The notes: a model not told the origin generated them from the sequence alone. A stretch of 64,000 nt of DNA from Jiangella alba (GCF_900106035.1 NZ_FNUC01000004.1:3199722-3263721), one strand, 5' to 3'. Counted from the first letter of the stretch, positions 54,240 through 63,688 are shown. A program made the numbers and translations.

Positions 54240-54708
54240 TCAGCTCGACCTCGCGCGCGCCCCAGTGCAGGAACGGCGGCCCGTCGTGGTCGAAGCGCGT
54301 GACCAGGGTGCCGTTGGCGTTCAGCCGGAGCATGAGGCCGTACCAGGCGCCGCGGCGCGGGTCGTACATCGACCGGCGCAGCGCCGCCGCCTCCGCCGCG
54401 ACGTCGGGAAGGTAGCGCAGGTGCTCGTAGCGGGACGGTCCGACCCCGGGCTTCGTGACCATGGCCCAGGTCCGGATGTCGTCCGCCGCCGCGGCGACGT
54501 TCAGAACGGCCGTGAGCCAGCCGCCGGGCAGGAGCGGGAGCAGCGCGTACCCCACCCGCAGCAACGGATCGTCCGTCGCCGCCGGGTCGTCGAGATCGAG
54601 CCGGGGCAGCGGCCGCCCGTCGTCGTCGATGGTCTGGTCGGCCTGGCGCTGGTTCTCCTTGGCCATGATCCGCTCGATCGCGGCCATCGCCTCCGCCTCG
54701 TCGTCCAT
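54172..54708 (-). CDS. Conserved hypothetical protein, YezG-like C-terminus
   Basis: A 178-residue soluble protein, not clearly recognised. The C-terminal half, with WYGLMLRLNANGTLVTRFDHDGPP and then FPRPFDRLATWHP, resembles the wording of YezG-type or TNT-antitoxin immunity proteins, but the N-terminal half does not, so I give no function. It is convergent with the acyltransferase fusion gene and overlaps its 3' end by 68 bases. ATG at 54708, nine bases from the end of the decayed kinase gene. Confidence 0.65.
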   Translation of the reverse strand: MDDEAEAMAAIERIMAKENQRQADQTIDDDGRPLPRLDLDDPAATDDPLLRVGYALLPLLPGGWLTAVLNVAAAADDIRTWAMVTKPGVGPSRYEHLRYLPDVAAEAAALRRSMYDPRRGAWYGLMLRLNANGTLVTRFDHDGPPFLHWGAREVELIRRDQQLFPRPFDRLATWHPAR

Positions 54709-54717
54709 TGAGACAAT

Positions 54718-54953
54718 CTACCCGCTCAGCCACGCGGCGACCCCGTCGAGGTCGATCGGCCCGCTGGTGTCGACCCGCAGTGACGGGACGATGCCGAGCG
54801 GCCGCGCGGTGCGCCTCCACCGCGCCTCGCCCGCCGCCGCGCCGAGAGCCGCGTTCCAGTGTCGCGGCGGCCACCCCGGCCCGCAAGGGTCGTCTTGCCC
54901 GCCCCTGGCAGGCCGTTCACCAGGACCGCGAGCGGCCTGCCGTCGTCGTGCAC
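54718..54953 (-). pseudogene. Remnant of a P-loop kinase/AAA ATPase
   Basis: The N-terminus reads VHDDGRPLAVLVNGLPGAGKTTLA with an intact Walker A and matches small ATP-binding kinases of the chloramphenicol-phosphotransferase type. After about 20 codons the frame shifts. In the next frame the sequence becomes LGIVPSLRVDTSGPIDLDGV and ends AAWLSG-stop, which is the usual C-terminus of that family. The middle (about 130 residues expected) is deleted. It therefore encodes no working enzyme. Confidence 0.8.
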
Positions 54954-54957
54954 GGGA

Positions 54958-56007
54958 TCAGTCTGCCGGGTACAGCACCCCTCCACCCGCGACGGTGACG
55001 GAGACGGGCATGCCGGCGTGGTAGCCGGAGCCCTCGTGCGCGGGCACCCGCAGCGGGATCAGCACCGGCGCCGCCCCGGCGGTGCGCAGCAGCAGTTCGG
55101 CGTGCGACCCCCGGGGGCGGACGTCCTCGACGACGGCGTTGTGGGTGCCGTTCGCGGGGCTGAGCCCGAGTTGCGCCGGCCGCAGCAGCACCCGGCCACC
55201 GGACGCCGAGCCGCCGGTGCGGTCGTGCCGGACGGCGACCCGGCCGAGGGCGCAGTCGACGCCGCCGGGGGAGGGTGAGGCGGGGAGGACGATCGCGGCG
55301 CCGAGGAAGGCGGCGATCTCGGTGCTGACGGGGTTGTCGAACACGGCCGCCGGCGCGCCGGACTGCACCAGCCGGCCCGCGGCGATGACCGCGATCTGAC
55401 CCCCGAACGAGAGCGCCTCGTCGTGGTCGTGGGTGACGAGCACGGTGGTGACGCCGCTGGCCTCGAGCGCGTCGATGACGGCCTGCCGGGTCTGCTCGCG
55501 CAGGCCGGTGTCGAGGGCGCTGAACGGCTCGTCGAGGAGGACGACGGCGGGACGGGGCGCGAGGGCGCGGGCCAGCGCGACCCGCTGCTGCTGCCCGCCG
55601 GACAGCTGGTGCGGGTACCGCCCGGCCAGCTCGGGGTCCAGCGACGCCAGCTCCATGACCTCGCGGACCCGGACGGGGTCGCGGCGGCGCCGGGGCAGCC
55701 CGAACCGGACGTTCTGCTCGACCGTGAGGTGCGGGAACAGCGCACCGTCCTGGGCGACGTAACCGATGCCGCGGCGATGGGCGGCGACGAACCGGCCCGG
55801 CGCCGCCAGCGTCGTCGAGCCGAGGGAGATCGACCCGATGTCGGCGCGTTCGAAGCCGGCGATCAGCCGCAGCAGCGTGCTCTTCCCGCTCCCGGACGCG
55901 CCGACGACGGCGGTGCGGGTGCCGGCCGGCACGGTCAGCGACACGTCCCGCAGCACCTCGACCCGGCCGAACGACTTGGCGACGCCGGTCAGCGACAGCG
56001 TGGTCAT
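54958..56007 (-). CDS. fbpC: Ferric iron ABC importer ATP-binding protein (FbpC-like)
   Basis: ATPase subunit of 349 residues with an extended C-terminal regulatory (TOBE-like) domain. Walker A VGASGSGKSTLLRL, Q-loop YVAQDGALFPHL, signature LSGGQQQRVALA, Walker B VVLLDEPFSALD and VLVTHDHDEAL are intact; RVLLRPAQLGLSP begins the TOBE part. ATG overlaps the permease stop by four bases. Third gene of fbpA-fbpB-fbpC. Confidence 0.93.
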   Translation of the reverse strand: MTTLSLTGVAKSFGRVEVLRDVSLTVPAGTRTAVVGASGSGKSTLLRLIAGFERADIGSISLGSTTLAAPGRFVAAHRRGIGYVAQDGALFPHLTVEQNVRFGLPRRRRDPVRVREVMELASLDPELAGRYPHQLSGGQQQRVALARALAPRPAVVLLDEPFSALDTGLREQTRQAVIDALEASGVTTVLVTHDHDEALSFGGQIAVIAAGRLVQSGAPAAVFDNPVSTEIAAFLGAAIVLPASPSPGGVDCALGRVAVRHDRTGGSASGGRVLLRPAQLGLSPANGTHNAVVEDVRPRGSHAELLLRTAGAAPVLIPLRVPAHEGSGYHAGMPVSVTVAGGGVLYPAD

Positions 56008-57560
56008 CGGGTACCCCACCTCCGTGACTGGGCGAACATCAGGGCCACCGCGGGCACCGACAGCAGGATCAGCAGGACCGCGTACGGCGCGGCCGCCGGA
56101 TAGTCGATCGCCGATGCCTGCGACCAGAACTGGGTCGCCAGCGTCCGGGTGCCGTTCGGCGCGAGCAACAGCGTCGCCGTCAGCTCGTTGGCGGCGCCGA
56201 GCCCGACCAGCGCGGCCCCCGCGGCCAGCGACGGCACCAGCAGCGGCAGGGTGACGCGCAGCCGGGCGAGCAGCGGCGGGTACCCGAGCGAGCGGGCCAT
56301 CTCCTCCAGCGCCACCGGCGCCTGCGCGATGCCGGAGCGCAGCGGCACCAGCGCTCGCGGCAGGAAGATCATGACGTACGCGAGCACGACGGTGAACGCG
56401 GTCTGGTAGAGCCCCGGCAGCACCCGCAGCGTCACCGTCACCAGCGCCAGCGCGACGATGATCGCGGGCAGGCTCGCGGCGACGTAGGACGTGCCCTCGA
56501 GCAGCCGGGCCAGCGGGCCGGGGTGCCGCGCCGTCAGCCAGGCCAGCGGCAGCGCCACCAGCACGGCGGCCAGCGCTCCGCCACCGGCCAGCAGCACCGT
56601 CTGCGTCAGCGCCGACGGCAGCTCCGGCTGGGCCCAGCCGGACCCGCGCCCCAGCCACCGCACGACGCTGGCCAGCGGGACGGCGACGGCGGCGACGCCG
56701 AGGGCGGTGAGCCCGAGCAGCGCCAGCGGGGTGAAGACGCCGAGCCGTTGCGGCACCGCGGCCCGCGCCGCGCCCGACCCGATGCGCGCGTACCGGGCCC
56801 GCCCGCGCGCGCCCGCCTCCGCGATCAGCAGCGTCAGGCACAGCACGGACAGCACGACGCCCAGGGCGCCGGCCGCCGGACCGGCGAACGTCGACTGGTA
56901 CTGCACGACGATCGCCGTGGTGAAGGTGTCGAACCGGATGAACGCGAACGCGCCGTACTCCGCCAGCAGGTGCAGCGCGACGATCAGCCCGCCGCCCAGG
57001 ATCGCCAGCCGCAGCTGCGGCAGCACGACCCGCCCGAACACCGCCCACGAGCCCAGCCCGAGCGAGCGCGCCGACTCCTCCAGCGCCGGGTCCAGCCCGC
57101 GGATCGCCGCCATCGCCGGCAGGTACACGAGCGGGTAGTACGCCAGCACCGACACCAGCAGCCCGCCGCTGAGCCCGTGGATCGACGGCACCGCGCTGGC
57201 CCAGCCGTAGCTGCTCACGAACGCCGGGATCGCCAGCGGCGCCACCAGCACGACCGCCCAGAACCGCCGCGCCGGCAGCGTCGTCCGCTCCACCAGCCAC
57301 GCCCCGCCGACCCCCAACAGCACCGTCAGCGGCACCCCCAGCAGCACGAGCAGAACCGTGTTGACCAGCAGCTCACCGACCCGCGGCCGGAAGATCAGCG
57401 GCTCCAGCGTGTCCCAGCCGACGTCGAGGACGACGGACACGACGTAGCCGAGCGGCACCAGCAGGACGGTCGCCAGCGCCGTGGCGACGACGACCAGCGC
57501 GACCGGCGGGCGCGACGCCCCGCCCGCGCGGCGCGAGGTTCGGACGGAGGTGACGGTCAC
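56004..57560 (-). CDS. fbpB: Ferric iron ABC importer permease (FbpB-like)
   Basis: A 518-residue membrane protein formed of two homologous permease halves, about 12 helices. Each half has an EAA-type loop: EESARSLGLGSWAVFGRVVLPQ and LEEMARSLGYPPLLARLRVTLP are visible when read in parts. This double form is typical of Fe3+ importers. GTG at 57560, ten bases after the binding-protein gene. Confidence 0.93.
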   Translation of the reverse strand: MTVTSVRTSRRAGGASRPPVALVVVATALATVLLVPLGYVVSVVLDVGWDTLEPLIFRPRVGELLVNTVLLVLLGVPLTVLLGVGGAWLVERTTLPARRFWAVVLVAPLAIPAFVSSYGWASAVPSIHGLSGGLLVSVLAYYPLVYLPAMAAIRGLDPALEESARSLGLGSWAVFGRVVLPQLRLAILGGGLIVALHLLAEYGAFAFIRFDTFTTAIVVQYQSTFAGPAAGALGVVLSVLCLTLLIAEAGARGRARYARIGSGAARAAVPQRLGVFTPLALLGLTALGVAAVAVPLASVVRWLGRGSGWAQPELPSALTQTVLLAGGGALAAVLVALPLAWLTARHPGPLARLLEGTSYVAASLPAIIVALALVTVTLRVLPGLYQTAFTVVLAYVMIFLPRALVPLRSGIAQAPVALEEMARSLGYPPLLARLRVTLPLLVPSLAAGAALVGLGAANELTATLLLAPNGTRTLATQFWSQASAIDYPAAAPYAVLLILLSVPAVALMFAQSRRWGTR

Positions 57561-57570
57561 GGCGTGCCGC

Positions 57571-58614
57571 CTAGAGCAGCCCCGCGTCCGTCATCAGATC
57601 GGTGACCTCGACGCTGTTGAGCGTCGACGGGTCGACCTGCGGCGCCTGCAGGGTGTCCAGCAGCGGCAGCGCGGGGTTCGCCGGGGCGCCGGTGGCGACC
57701 GGGTACTCCATGCTGTAGCCGGTGCCGAGGATCTCCTGGCCTGTGCTGCCGGTGAGGAACGCCAGGAAGGCCTGCGCGTCGTCCTGGTTCTCACTGGAGG
57801 CGAGCACGCCGCCGCCGGAGACGCTGACGAACGCGCCAGGGTCCTGGTTGCGGAAGTAGTGCAGCTGGGTGTTGCCGCTGTTCTCCTTGGTGCCGTCCTG
57901 GTCGCGGTACCAGTAGTAGTGGTAGATGACGCCGCCCGGGATCTCGCCGGCGTTGACGGCCTTCATCGTCGCGATGTTGTTCTGGTAGACGGTGGCGTTG
58001 TCCTTCATGCCGTCCAGCCAGGCGCTGGTCGCGTCGGCGCCCTCGAGCTCGAGGATCGCCGAGACGATGGCCTGGAAGTCGGCCCCGCCCGGTGCCGCGC
58101 CCCAGCGGCCCTTCCACGCGGGGTCGGCGAGGTCCATGATCGACGCGGGCAGCTCGGCCTCGGTCAGCTCGTCGGGGTCGTAGACGAAGACGGTCGAGCG
58201 GGCGGCGATGCCGGTCCACAGCCCCGACGACGGCCGGTACTGCGCGGGCACCTGGTCCAGTGTGGTCTGGTCGACGGGCGCCAGCAGGCCGGCGTTCTCG
58301 ACCAACGAGATGGCGGGGGAGTTCTCGGTGAGGAACACGTCCGCCCGCGACTGGTCGCCCTCCTGCACCAGCTGGTTGCCCAGCTCGGAATCGGACCCGT
58401 TGCGCAGGACGACCTCGATGCCGGTCTCGTCGGTGAACGCGTCGGCCCACTCCTGGGTGAGCTGCTCGTGCTGGGCGTTGTAGACGACCAGGGCGTCGTC
58501 GGAGGCGCCGGCGACGGCGTCGGGCTCAGCGCCGTCATCGGAACAGGCGGTGAGGCCGAGCGCGACGGCGACGAGGCCGGCGGTGAGCACGGTGTGGGAT
58601 CGGCGGCGGGTCAT
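57571..58614 (-). CDS. fbpA: Ferric iron ABC importer substrate-binding lipoprotein (FbpA-like)
   Basis: A 347-residue lipoprotein with lipobox VALGLTACSDD. The class-C Fe3+ fold is shown by VYNAQHEQLTQEWADAFTDETGIEV and the paired tyrosine iron ligands in GVIYHYYWYRDQDG. It would bind free or anion-coordinated ferric iron outside the cell. First gene of the operon, 37 bases after an iron box. Confidence 0.94.
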   Translation of the reverse strand: MTRRRSHTVLTAGLVAVALGLTACSDDGAEPDAVAGASDDALVVYNAQHEQLTQEWADAFTDETGIEVVLRNGSDSELGNQLVQEGDQSRADVFLTENSPAISLVENAGLLAPVDQTTLDQVPAQYRPSSGLWTGIAARSTVFVYDPDELTEAELPASIMDLADPAWKGRWGAAPGGADFQAIVSAILELEGADATSAWLDGMKDNATVYQNNIATMKAVNAGEIPGGVIYHYYWYRDQDGTKENSGNTQLHYFRNQDPGAFVSVSGGGVLASSENQDDAQAFLAFLTGSTGQEILGTGYSMEYPVATGAPANPALPLLDTLQAPQVDPSTLNSVEVTDLMTDAGLL

Positions 58615-58650
58615 GGTGTCCTCGATGGGTGCGATCCGGCGGGGCGGAGG

Positions 58651-58669
58651 CGAGAATAGCCTAACCTAA
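58651..58669 (-). promoter_or_regulatory. IdeR/DmdR-like iron box of fbpABC
   Basis: On the plus strand CGAGAATAGCCTAACCTAA matches the iron box TTAGGTTAGCCTAACCTAA at 15 of 19 positions, with the right half perfect and an extra CCTAACC direct repeat beside it. It explains iron repression of fbpA and supports the reading of the weaker box at 51632. Confidence 0.8.
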
Positions 58670-58714
58670 CCTACGCAGACCGGCACCAATCGGATGGCGC
58701 GACGAGCGATGGAG

Positions 58715-59125
58715 TCAGGCCAGCCAGCCGCCGGACCGGGCGATGACCAGCGTGCCGAGCGCCACCACGATGAAACCCCTGCTCAGCCGCTGCCCGACGG
58801 AGAGCCGCGGCCACGCCAGCACCAGCAGCCAGGCCAGGAACAGCACCACCAGACCGAGCAGCGCCGGGCCGACGGGCGACGGCGACAGCAGGCCGCCGAG
58901 CAGGATGCCCGCCGTGACGATGCCGAGCAGCCACTTGGGCGCGGCCGTGAGCTTGACCAGGATGGGATAGCTGACCGCCTCGATGCGGGCCCGCGCGCTC
59001 GACTTGGGCGGCGGGCCGGCCGGACCGGGACGGCGGCTGCCGCCGGACCGCGGCGCGCGCGACCCGGCGCCCGGCGCGGCGGGCCGGCGGTTCGGGTTGC
59101 GGCGTGGCTGGCGGTTCTGCGGCAC
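58715..59125 (-). CDS. DUF6703-like small membrane protein
   Basis: A 136-residue protein with a basic, proline-rich N-terminus (QPRRNPNRRPAAPGAGSRAP) and three hydrophobic segments (WLLGIVTAGILLGGLLSP, ALLGLVVLFLAWLLVLAWP, GFIVVALGTLVIARSGG). The pattern ARIEAVSYPILVKLTAAPKW matches the actinobacterial DUF6703 family, function unknown. GTG with AAGGA seven bases upstream. Divergent from the next gene. Confidence 0.75.
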   Translation of the reverse strand: MPQNRQPRRNPNRRPAAPGAGSRAPRSGGSRRPGPAGPPPKSSARARIEAVSYPILVKLTAAPKWLLGIVTAGILLGGLLSPSPVGPALLGLVVLFLAWLLVLAWPRLSVGQRLSRGFIVVALGTLVIARSGGWLA

Positions 59126-59235
59126 GGGAGATCCTTCGGGTGAGGTGACCACCGCGCATCGTACGGTGGTTGGTCGACATACTGCTGCATGGCTCTGACA
59201 GAGTCGAGCCGGCACTTGGCCTCGAAAGGATCACG

Positions 59236-59613
59236 ATGCTCGTCGTCACCCGCTACCGGGTCCCGCCCGCGGACGCGGTGCCGTTCCGCGACCGCGCCCG
59301 GCGTGCGCTCGAGGTGCTCGCGGCCCGGCCCGGCTGGCGCGGCGGCCACGTCGGCCGCGCCGCCGACGATCCCGAGCTGTGGGTAGTCAGCAGCGAGTGG
59401 GAGAACGTCGGCTCCTATCGCCGCGCGCTGTCGTCGTACGAGGCCAAGCTCGAGGCGGTGCCGCTGCTGTCGCTGGCCATCGACGAGCCGACGGCGTTCG
59501 AGATCGTCGCGACGGTCGACGACACGGGCGCGAGCGTGCGGGCCGCCGACGCCGACGAGGTGGGGCTCGGCGAGGCCGCCGCTCCCGTCGTCCCCACGGA
59601 TTTCGACCGGTGA
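59236..59613 (+). CDS. Antibiotic biosynthesis monooxygenase (ABM) domain protein
   Basis: A 125-residue ferredoxin-like fold protein. VVTRYRVPPADAVPFRDRARRAL, RPGWRGGHVGRAADDPELWVVSSEWENVGSYRRAL (in sections) fit the ABM family of small cofactor-free oxygenases or heme-degrading-like proteins. ATG with AAAGGA. Its stop overlaps the GTG of the next gene, so the two are cotranscribed. Confidence 0.85.
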   Translation: MLVVTRYRVPPADAVPFRDRARRALEVLAARPGWRGGHVGRAADDPELWVVSSEWENVGSYRRALSSYEAKLEAVPLLSLAIDEPTAFEIVATVDDTGASVRAADADEVGLGEAAAPVVPTDFDR

Positions 59614-60836
59614 GCGCCGTCCACCTGCACAGTTCCGAGCCCGCGCCGCCGGCCGGGCCGCACGTGCGCCGGCTGGTGCTGGCCGTGCTGATCCCGCTGG
59701 TCCTGGCCACCATCGCCGGGCTGATCGTGCTGTGGCCCGACGGTGACCCGCCGAGCATCCAGGCCGGCGTCCGCACCGACGGCACCATCCTGTCCGTCGA
59801 GCCGTGCCAGGACGTCGTCGACACCCCGCCGACGCCGGAGGGCGAGGACACCGCCGCCGAGTGCCTGCAGGCGCGGGTCCGCGTCGACGCCGGGCCGGAC
59901 GAGGGCGCCGAGACCGTCGTGCCGCTGCCGTTCGGGGTCGGCGCGCCGGAGTTCCACGACGGCGACGCGGTCGTGCTCAGCGCGCTGCCAGACGCGCCGC
60001 TGGAGACCCGCTACGAGGTGCTCGACTTCCAGCGCGACGTCCCGCTGCTCTGGCTGGCCGGGCTGTTCGCCGTCGCCGTCGTGGTGCTGTCCGGCTGGAA
60101 GGGGCTGGCCGCGCTCGGCGGGCTGGGCGTCTCGATGGTCGTGCTGCTGGTGTTCGTGCTGCCGGCGCTGCTGACGGGGGAGTCACCGCTGCCGGTGGCC
60201 GTCGTCGGGGCGTCGCTGATCATGATCGTGACGCTGTACCTCGCGCACGGGCTGTCCATCCGCACGTCGGTCGCGCTGATCGGCACGCTGGTCAGCCTCG
60301 CGCTCACCGGGGTGCTCGGCTCGCTGTTCACGTCGCTGGCGAGCTTCACCGGGCTGGCCGGCGAGGCGTCGTCGTACCTCGGCACCGTCAACGCCGACAT
60401 CGACCTGCGCGGACTGCTGCTGGCCGGGCTGGTCATCGGCGCGCTGGGCGTGCTCGACGACGTCACCGTCACCCAGAGCGCCGCGGTGTGGGAGCTGGCC
60501 GCCGCGGACCCGTCGTCGTCGCGGCGGTCGCTGCTCGGTGCGGGGCTGCGCATCGGCCGCGAGCACGTCGCGGCCACGGTGAACACGCTGGTCCTGGCCT
60601 ACGTCGGCGCCGCGCTGCCGCTGCTGATGCTGTTCAGCGTCGCCGGCCAGAGTGTGACCGACGTCATCACGACCGAGGCGGTGGCGCAGGAGATCGTCCG
60701 TGCGCTGGTCGGCGGCCTGGGCATCATCGCCGCGGTGCCGGTCACGACGCTGCTGGCGGTCCTGGCCGTCCGGGGACGATCGGCCCGCCCGGCTGGACGG
60801 CGCCGCAAGCCCATGTCGTCTACCCTCGAAGCTTGA
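59610..60836 (+). CDS. YibE/F-like membrane protein
   Basis: A 408-residue protein with an N-terminal helix, an extracytoplasmic domain with paired Cys ([19 protein letters not shown]) and eight further helices. The family motif [36 protein letters not shown] (in parts) and [17 protein letters not shown] identify the YibE/F superfamily of unknown function. GTG start overlaps the previous stop by four bases. Followed by glyS after 34 bases. Confidence 0.88.
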   Translation: MSAVHLHSSEPAPPAGPHVRRLVLAVLIPLVLATIAGLIVLWPDGDPPSIQAGVRTDGTILSVEPCQDVVDTPPTPEGEDTAAECLQARVRVDAGPDEGAETVVPLPFGVGAPEFHDGDAVVLSALPDAPLETRYEVLDFQRDVPLLWLAGLFAVAVVVLSGWKGLAALGGLGVSMVVLLVFVLPALLTGESPLPVAVVGASLIMIVTLYLAHGLSIRTSVALIGTLVSLALTGVLGSLFTSLASFTGLAGEASSYLGTVNADIDLRGLLLAGLVIGALGVLDDVTVTQSAAVWELAAADPSSSRRSLLGAGLRIGREHVAATVNTLVLAYVGAALPLLMLFSVAGQSVTDVITTEAVAQEIVRALVGGLGIIAAVPVTTLLAVLAVRGRSARPAGRRRKPMSSTLEA

Positions 60837-60870
60837 CCAGGACGCCGAGACCCCGATTGGAGTGACCACC

Positions 60871-62250
60871 GTGCCTGCGCCCGTCGACGCCATCGTCTCC
60901 CTCGCCAAGCGCCGTGGTTTCGTCTATCCGACGGGTGAGATCTACGGCGGTACACGTTCGGCCTGGGACTACGGGCCGCTCGGCGTGGAGCTGAAAGAGA
61001 ACGTCCGCCGGCAGTGGTGGCGTTCCATGGTGCAGCAGCGCGACGACGTCGTCGGCCTCGACTCCGCGGTCATCCTGCCGCGCGACGTGTGGGTCGCGTC
61101 CGGGCACGTCGAGGAGTTCGTCGACCCCCTGGTCGAGTGCCAGTCCTGCCACCGCCGCCACCGCGCCGACCAGCTGGAGGAAGAGCACGCCGCCCGCACC
61201 GGCCTGCCCGTCGCCGGCGGGCTGGCCGAGGTGCCGTGCCCCACCTGCGGCGCGAAGGACTCCTGGACCGAGCCGCGCATGTTCAACGGCCTGCTCAAGA
61301 CGTTCCTCGGCCCGGTCGAGTCCGACGAAGGGCTGCACTACCTGCGGCCCGAGACCGCGCAGGGCATCTTCGCCAACGTCGTCAACGTCATGAACTCCTC
61401 GCGCAAGAAGCCGCCGTTCGGCATCGCGCAGGTGGGCAAGTCGTTCCGCAACGAGATCACGCCGGGCAACTTCATCTTCCGCACGCGCGAGTTCGAGCAG
61501 ATGGAGATGGAGTTCTTCGTCGCGCCGGGCACCGACGAGCAGTGGCACGAGTACTGGCTGCAGGAGCGGTGGGACTGGTACATCGGGCTGGGGTTGTCCG
61601 AGCACAACCTGCGCCGGTACGAGCACCCGAAGGAGAAGCTCTCGCACTACTCGAAGCGCACGGTCGACATCGAGTACCGCTTCGGCTTCGGCGCCAGCGA
61701 GTTCGCCGAGCTCGAGGGTGTCGCCAACCGCACCGACTTCGACCTCACGACACACGCCAAGCACTCCGGTCAGGAGCTCAGCTTCTTCGACCAGGAGAAG
61801 GGCGAGCGCTGGACGCCGTACGTCATCGAGCCGGCCGCCGGGCTGACCCGCTCGGTGCTCGCGTTCCTGCTCGACGCCTACGACGTCGACGAGGCGCCCA
61901 ACGCCAAGGGCGGCGTCGACACCCGGCACGTCCTGCGCCTCGACCCACGGCTGGCGCCGGTGAAGGTGGCCGTGCTGCCGCTGTCGCGCAACGCCGACCT
62001 GTCGCCGAAGGCGCGCGACCTCGCCACCCGGCTGCGCTCGCGCTGGAACGTCGAGTTCGACGACGCCGGCGCCATCGGCCGCCGCTATCGCCGTCAGGAC
62101 GAGATCGGCACCCCGTTCTGCGTCACCGTCGACTTCGCCACCCTCGAGGACGACGCCGTCACCGTCCGCGACCGCGACACCATGCACCAGGAGCGCATCG
62201 GCCTCGACCGCGTCGAGGCGTATCTCGGGGAGCGGCTGCCCACATGCTGA
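60871..62250 (+). CDS. glyS: Glycyl-tRNA synthetase (alpha2 type)
   Basis: Class II synthetase of 459 residues. Motif 1 region [22 protein letters not shown], the zinc finger [12 protein letters not shown] and CPTCGAKD, motif 2 [29 protein letters not shown] (in parts), motif 3 [18 protein letters not shown], and the anticodon-binding domain. GTG at 60871 was chosen because GGAG lies eight bases upstream. No T-box is visible. A 19-base duplication covers its end. Confidence 0.96.
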   Translation: MPAPVDAIVSLAKRRGFVYPTGEIYGGTRSAWDYGPLGVELKENVRRQWWRSMVQQRDDVVGLDSAVILPRDVWVASGHVEEFVDPLVECQSCHRRHRADQLEEEHAARTGLPVAGGLAEVPCPTCGAKDSWTEPRMFNGLLKTFLGPVESDEGLHYLRPETAQGIFANVVNVMNSSRKKPPFGIAQVGKSFRNEITPGNFIFRTREFEQMEMEFFVAPGTDEQWHEYWLQERWDWYIGLGLSEHNLRRYEHPKEKLSHYSKRTVDIEYRFGFGASEFAELEGVANRTDFDLTTHAKHSGQELSFFDQEKGERWTPYVIEPAAGLTRSVLAFLLDAYDVDEAPNAKGGVDTRHVLRLDPRLAPVKVAVLPLSRNADLSPKARDLATRLRSRWNVEFDDAGAIGRRYRRQDEIGTPFCVTVDFATLEDDAVTVRDRDTMHQERIGLDRVEAYLGERLPTC

Positions 62251-62270
62251 TGCGGCTGCCCACATGCTGA
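62232..62270. repeat. 19-bp direct duplication at the glyS/dusB junction
   Basis: GCGGCTGCCCACATGCTGA occurs at 62232-62250 and 62252-62270, one base apart. The first copy holds the glyS stop, the second the dusB start. Each copy contains an ATG overlapping a TGA, so in the ancestor the two genes probably overlapped by seven bases. The duplication separated them and shifted the frames by 20 bases. Confidence 0.85.
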
Positions 62271-63409
62271 CCACGCTCCCGTCCGTCGCCCCGCTGCAGC
62301 TGGGATCGCTGCGGGTCGGCCCGCCGGTCGTGCTCGCGCCGATGGCCGGCGTCACCAACGCCGCGTTCCGCCGGCTCTGCGCCGAACAGGGCGCCGGGCT
62401 GTACGTGTGCGAGATGATCACCTCGCGCGGCGTCGTCGAACGCGACGAGAAGACGCTGAACATGCTGGTCTTCGCCGACGTCGAGGACGTCCGCTCGGTC
62501 CAGCTCTACGGCGTCGACCCCTACTACGTCGGCGAGGCCGTCAAGGTCCTGGCCGGCGACTTCGGCGTCGCCCACGTCGACCTCAACTTCGGCTGTCCCG
62601 TGCCCAAGGTGACGCGCAAGGGCGGCGGCGCGGCGCTGCCGTACAAGCGCGGGCTGCTCGAGGCCATCCTGCGCTCCGCAGTCGCCGCCGCCGCGCCGTA
62701 CGGCATCCCCGTCACCATGAAGACCCGCAAGGGCATCGACGACGACCACCTCACCTACCTCGACGCCGGACGCATCGCCGAGGACGCCGGCTGCGCCGCC
62801 ATCGCGCTGCACGGGCGCACCGCCGTCCAGCACTACTCCGGCTCGGCCGACTGGACGTCCATCGCTTCGCTGAAGGAGCACGTCGGCATTCCGGTGCTCG
62901 GCAACGGCGACATCTGGGAGGCCGCCGACGCCGTCCGCATGCTCGACGCCACCGGCGCCGACGGCGTCGTCGTCGGACGCGGCTGCCTCGGCCGCCCGTG
63001 GCTCTTCCGCGACCTTGCGGCGGTGCTGTCCGGTGCGCCCGCGCCGGCGCTGCCGACCTTGGGCGAGGTGGCCGCGATGATGCGCCGGCACGCCGAGCTG
63101 CTCGCCGACCTCATGGGCGAGGACCGCGGGCTGCGCGACATGCGCAAGCACATGGCCTGGTACCTCAAGGGCTTCATCGCCGGCTCCCAGATCCGCGCGT
63201 CGCTCGGCATGGTGTCGACCCTCGCCGACCTCGACGCGCTGCTCGCCGAGCTGGACCCGTCCCAGCCGTACCCGTCCGCCGAGCTCGGTCAGCCGCGCGG
63301 GCGGCAGGGGAGCCCGCGCAAGGTCGCCCTCCCCGCGGGCTGGCTCGACGACACCGACGGCGTCACCGGCGATCTCGCCGACGCCGAGCTCGACATCTCC
63401 GGCGGCTAG
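62264..63409 (+). CDS. dusB: tRNA-dihydrouridine synthase (DusB type)
   Basis: FMN-dependent enzyme of 381 residues reducing uridine in the tRNA D-loop. VLAPMAGVTNAAFRRLC is the flavin-binding N-terminus, HVDLNFGCPVPKVTRKGGGAALP contains the catalytic Cys, AIALHGRTAVQHYSG and VLGNGDIWEA complete the barrel, and GVVVGRGCLGRPWLF precedes the helical tRNA-binding domain. ATG at 62264 lies in the second copy of the junction repeat. Confidence 0.95.
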   Translation: MLTTLPSVAPLQLGSLRVGPPVVLAPMAGVTNAAFRRLCAEQGAGLYVCEMITSRGVVERDEKTLNMLVFADVEDVRSVQLYGVDPYYVGEAVKVLAGDFGVAHVDLNFGCPVPKVTRKGGGAALPYKRGLLEAILRSAVAAAAPYGIPVTMKTRKGIDDDHLTYLDAGRIAEDAGCAAIALHGRTAVQHYSGSADWTSIASLKEHVGIPVLGNGDIWEAADAVRMLDATGADGVVVGRGCLGRPWLFRDLAAVLSGAPAPALPTLGEVAAMMRRHAELLADLMGEDRGLRDMRKHMAWYLKGFIAGSQIRASLGMVSTLADLDALLAELDPSQPYPSAELGQPRGRQGSPRKVALPAGWLDDTDGVTGDLADAELDISGG

Positions 63410-63426
63410 CGCGGGCGTGCCGGCCG

Positions 63427-63478
63427 CGATGGCGGGTGGATCGCTGGTGCCAGAGCGCCAGTAAACCGCCCGCCATCG
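63427..63478 (+). terminator. Hairpin terminator after dusB
   Basis: CGATGGCGGGTGG (63427-63439) and CCGCCCGCCATCG (63466-63478) form a 13-bp stem with one G-U pair; a shorter inner stem CTGG/CCAG lies in the loop. It starts 18 bases after the dusB stop. Bases 63479-63577 hold only the promoter-like TTGACA. Confidence 0.75.
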
Positions 63479-63577
63479 CTCGCGACGGCCGGGCCCGCGC
63501 CCGGAGTCCGTGCCGACTGCCGACGAAAGGCGTCGTCGCACCTCTTGACACCGGACATTCGGTACGGAAGCCTCACC

Positions 63578-63602
63578 GTAACCGGTTACTGATACCGGTT
63601 AC
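63578..63602 (+). promoter_or_regulatory. Tandem operator upstream of the ThuA-domain gene
   Basis: A perfect dodecamer GTAACCGGTTAC (63578-63589) is followed five bases later by a second half-site CCGGTTAC (63595-63602). The sequence is typical of LacI-family sites in actinobacteria. A consensus -35 TTGACA lies at 63545-63550, but the -10 is weak. It stands 87 bases before the gene, so regulation by a sugar-responsive LacI protein encoded elsewhere is likely. Confidence 0.6.
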
Positions 63603-63688
63603 ATTCGGCGGGCGCCCCGACGAAACGACGGGCTGCGGCCGGGCACATCGGGGGAGCAGCAGGGGGACTCGACGGAGAGGAACCGCTC

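Noticed and set aside
54172-54953. A toxin-antitoxin or immunity module
   Set aside because: The YezG-like resemblance is limited to one half of a single protein and the neighbour is a decayed kinase; no toxin gene is present.
60837-60870. T-box or glycine riboswitch before glyS
   Set aside because: Only 34 bases separate it from the previous gene and no T-box or riboswitch consensus is visible.
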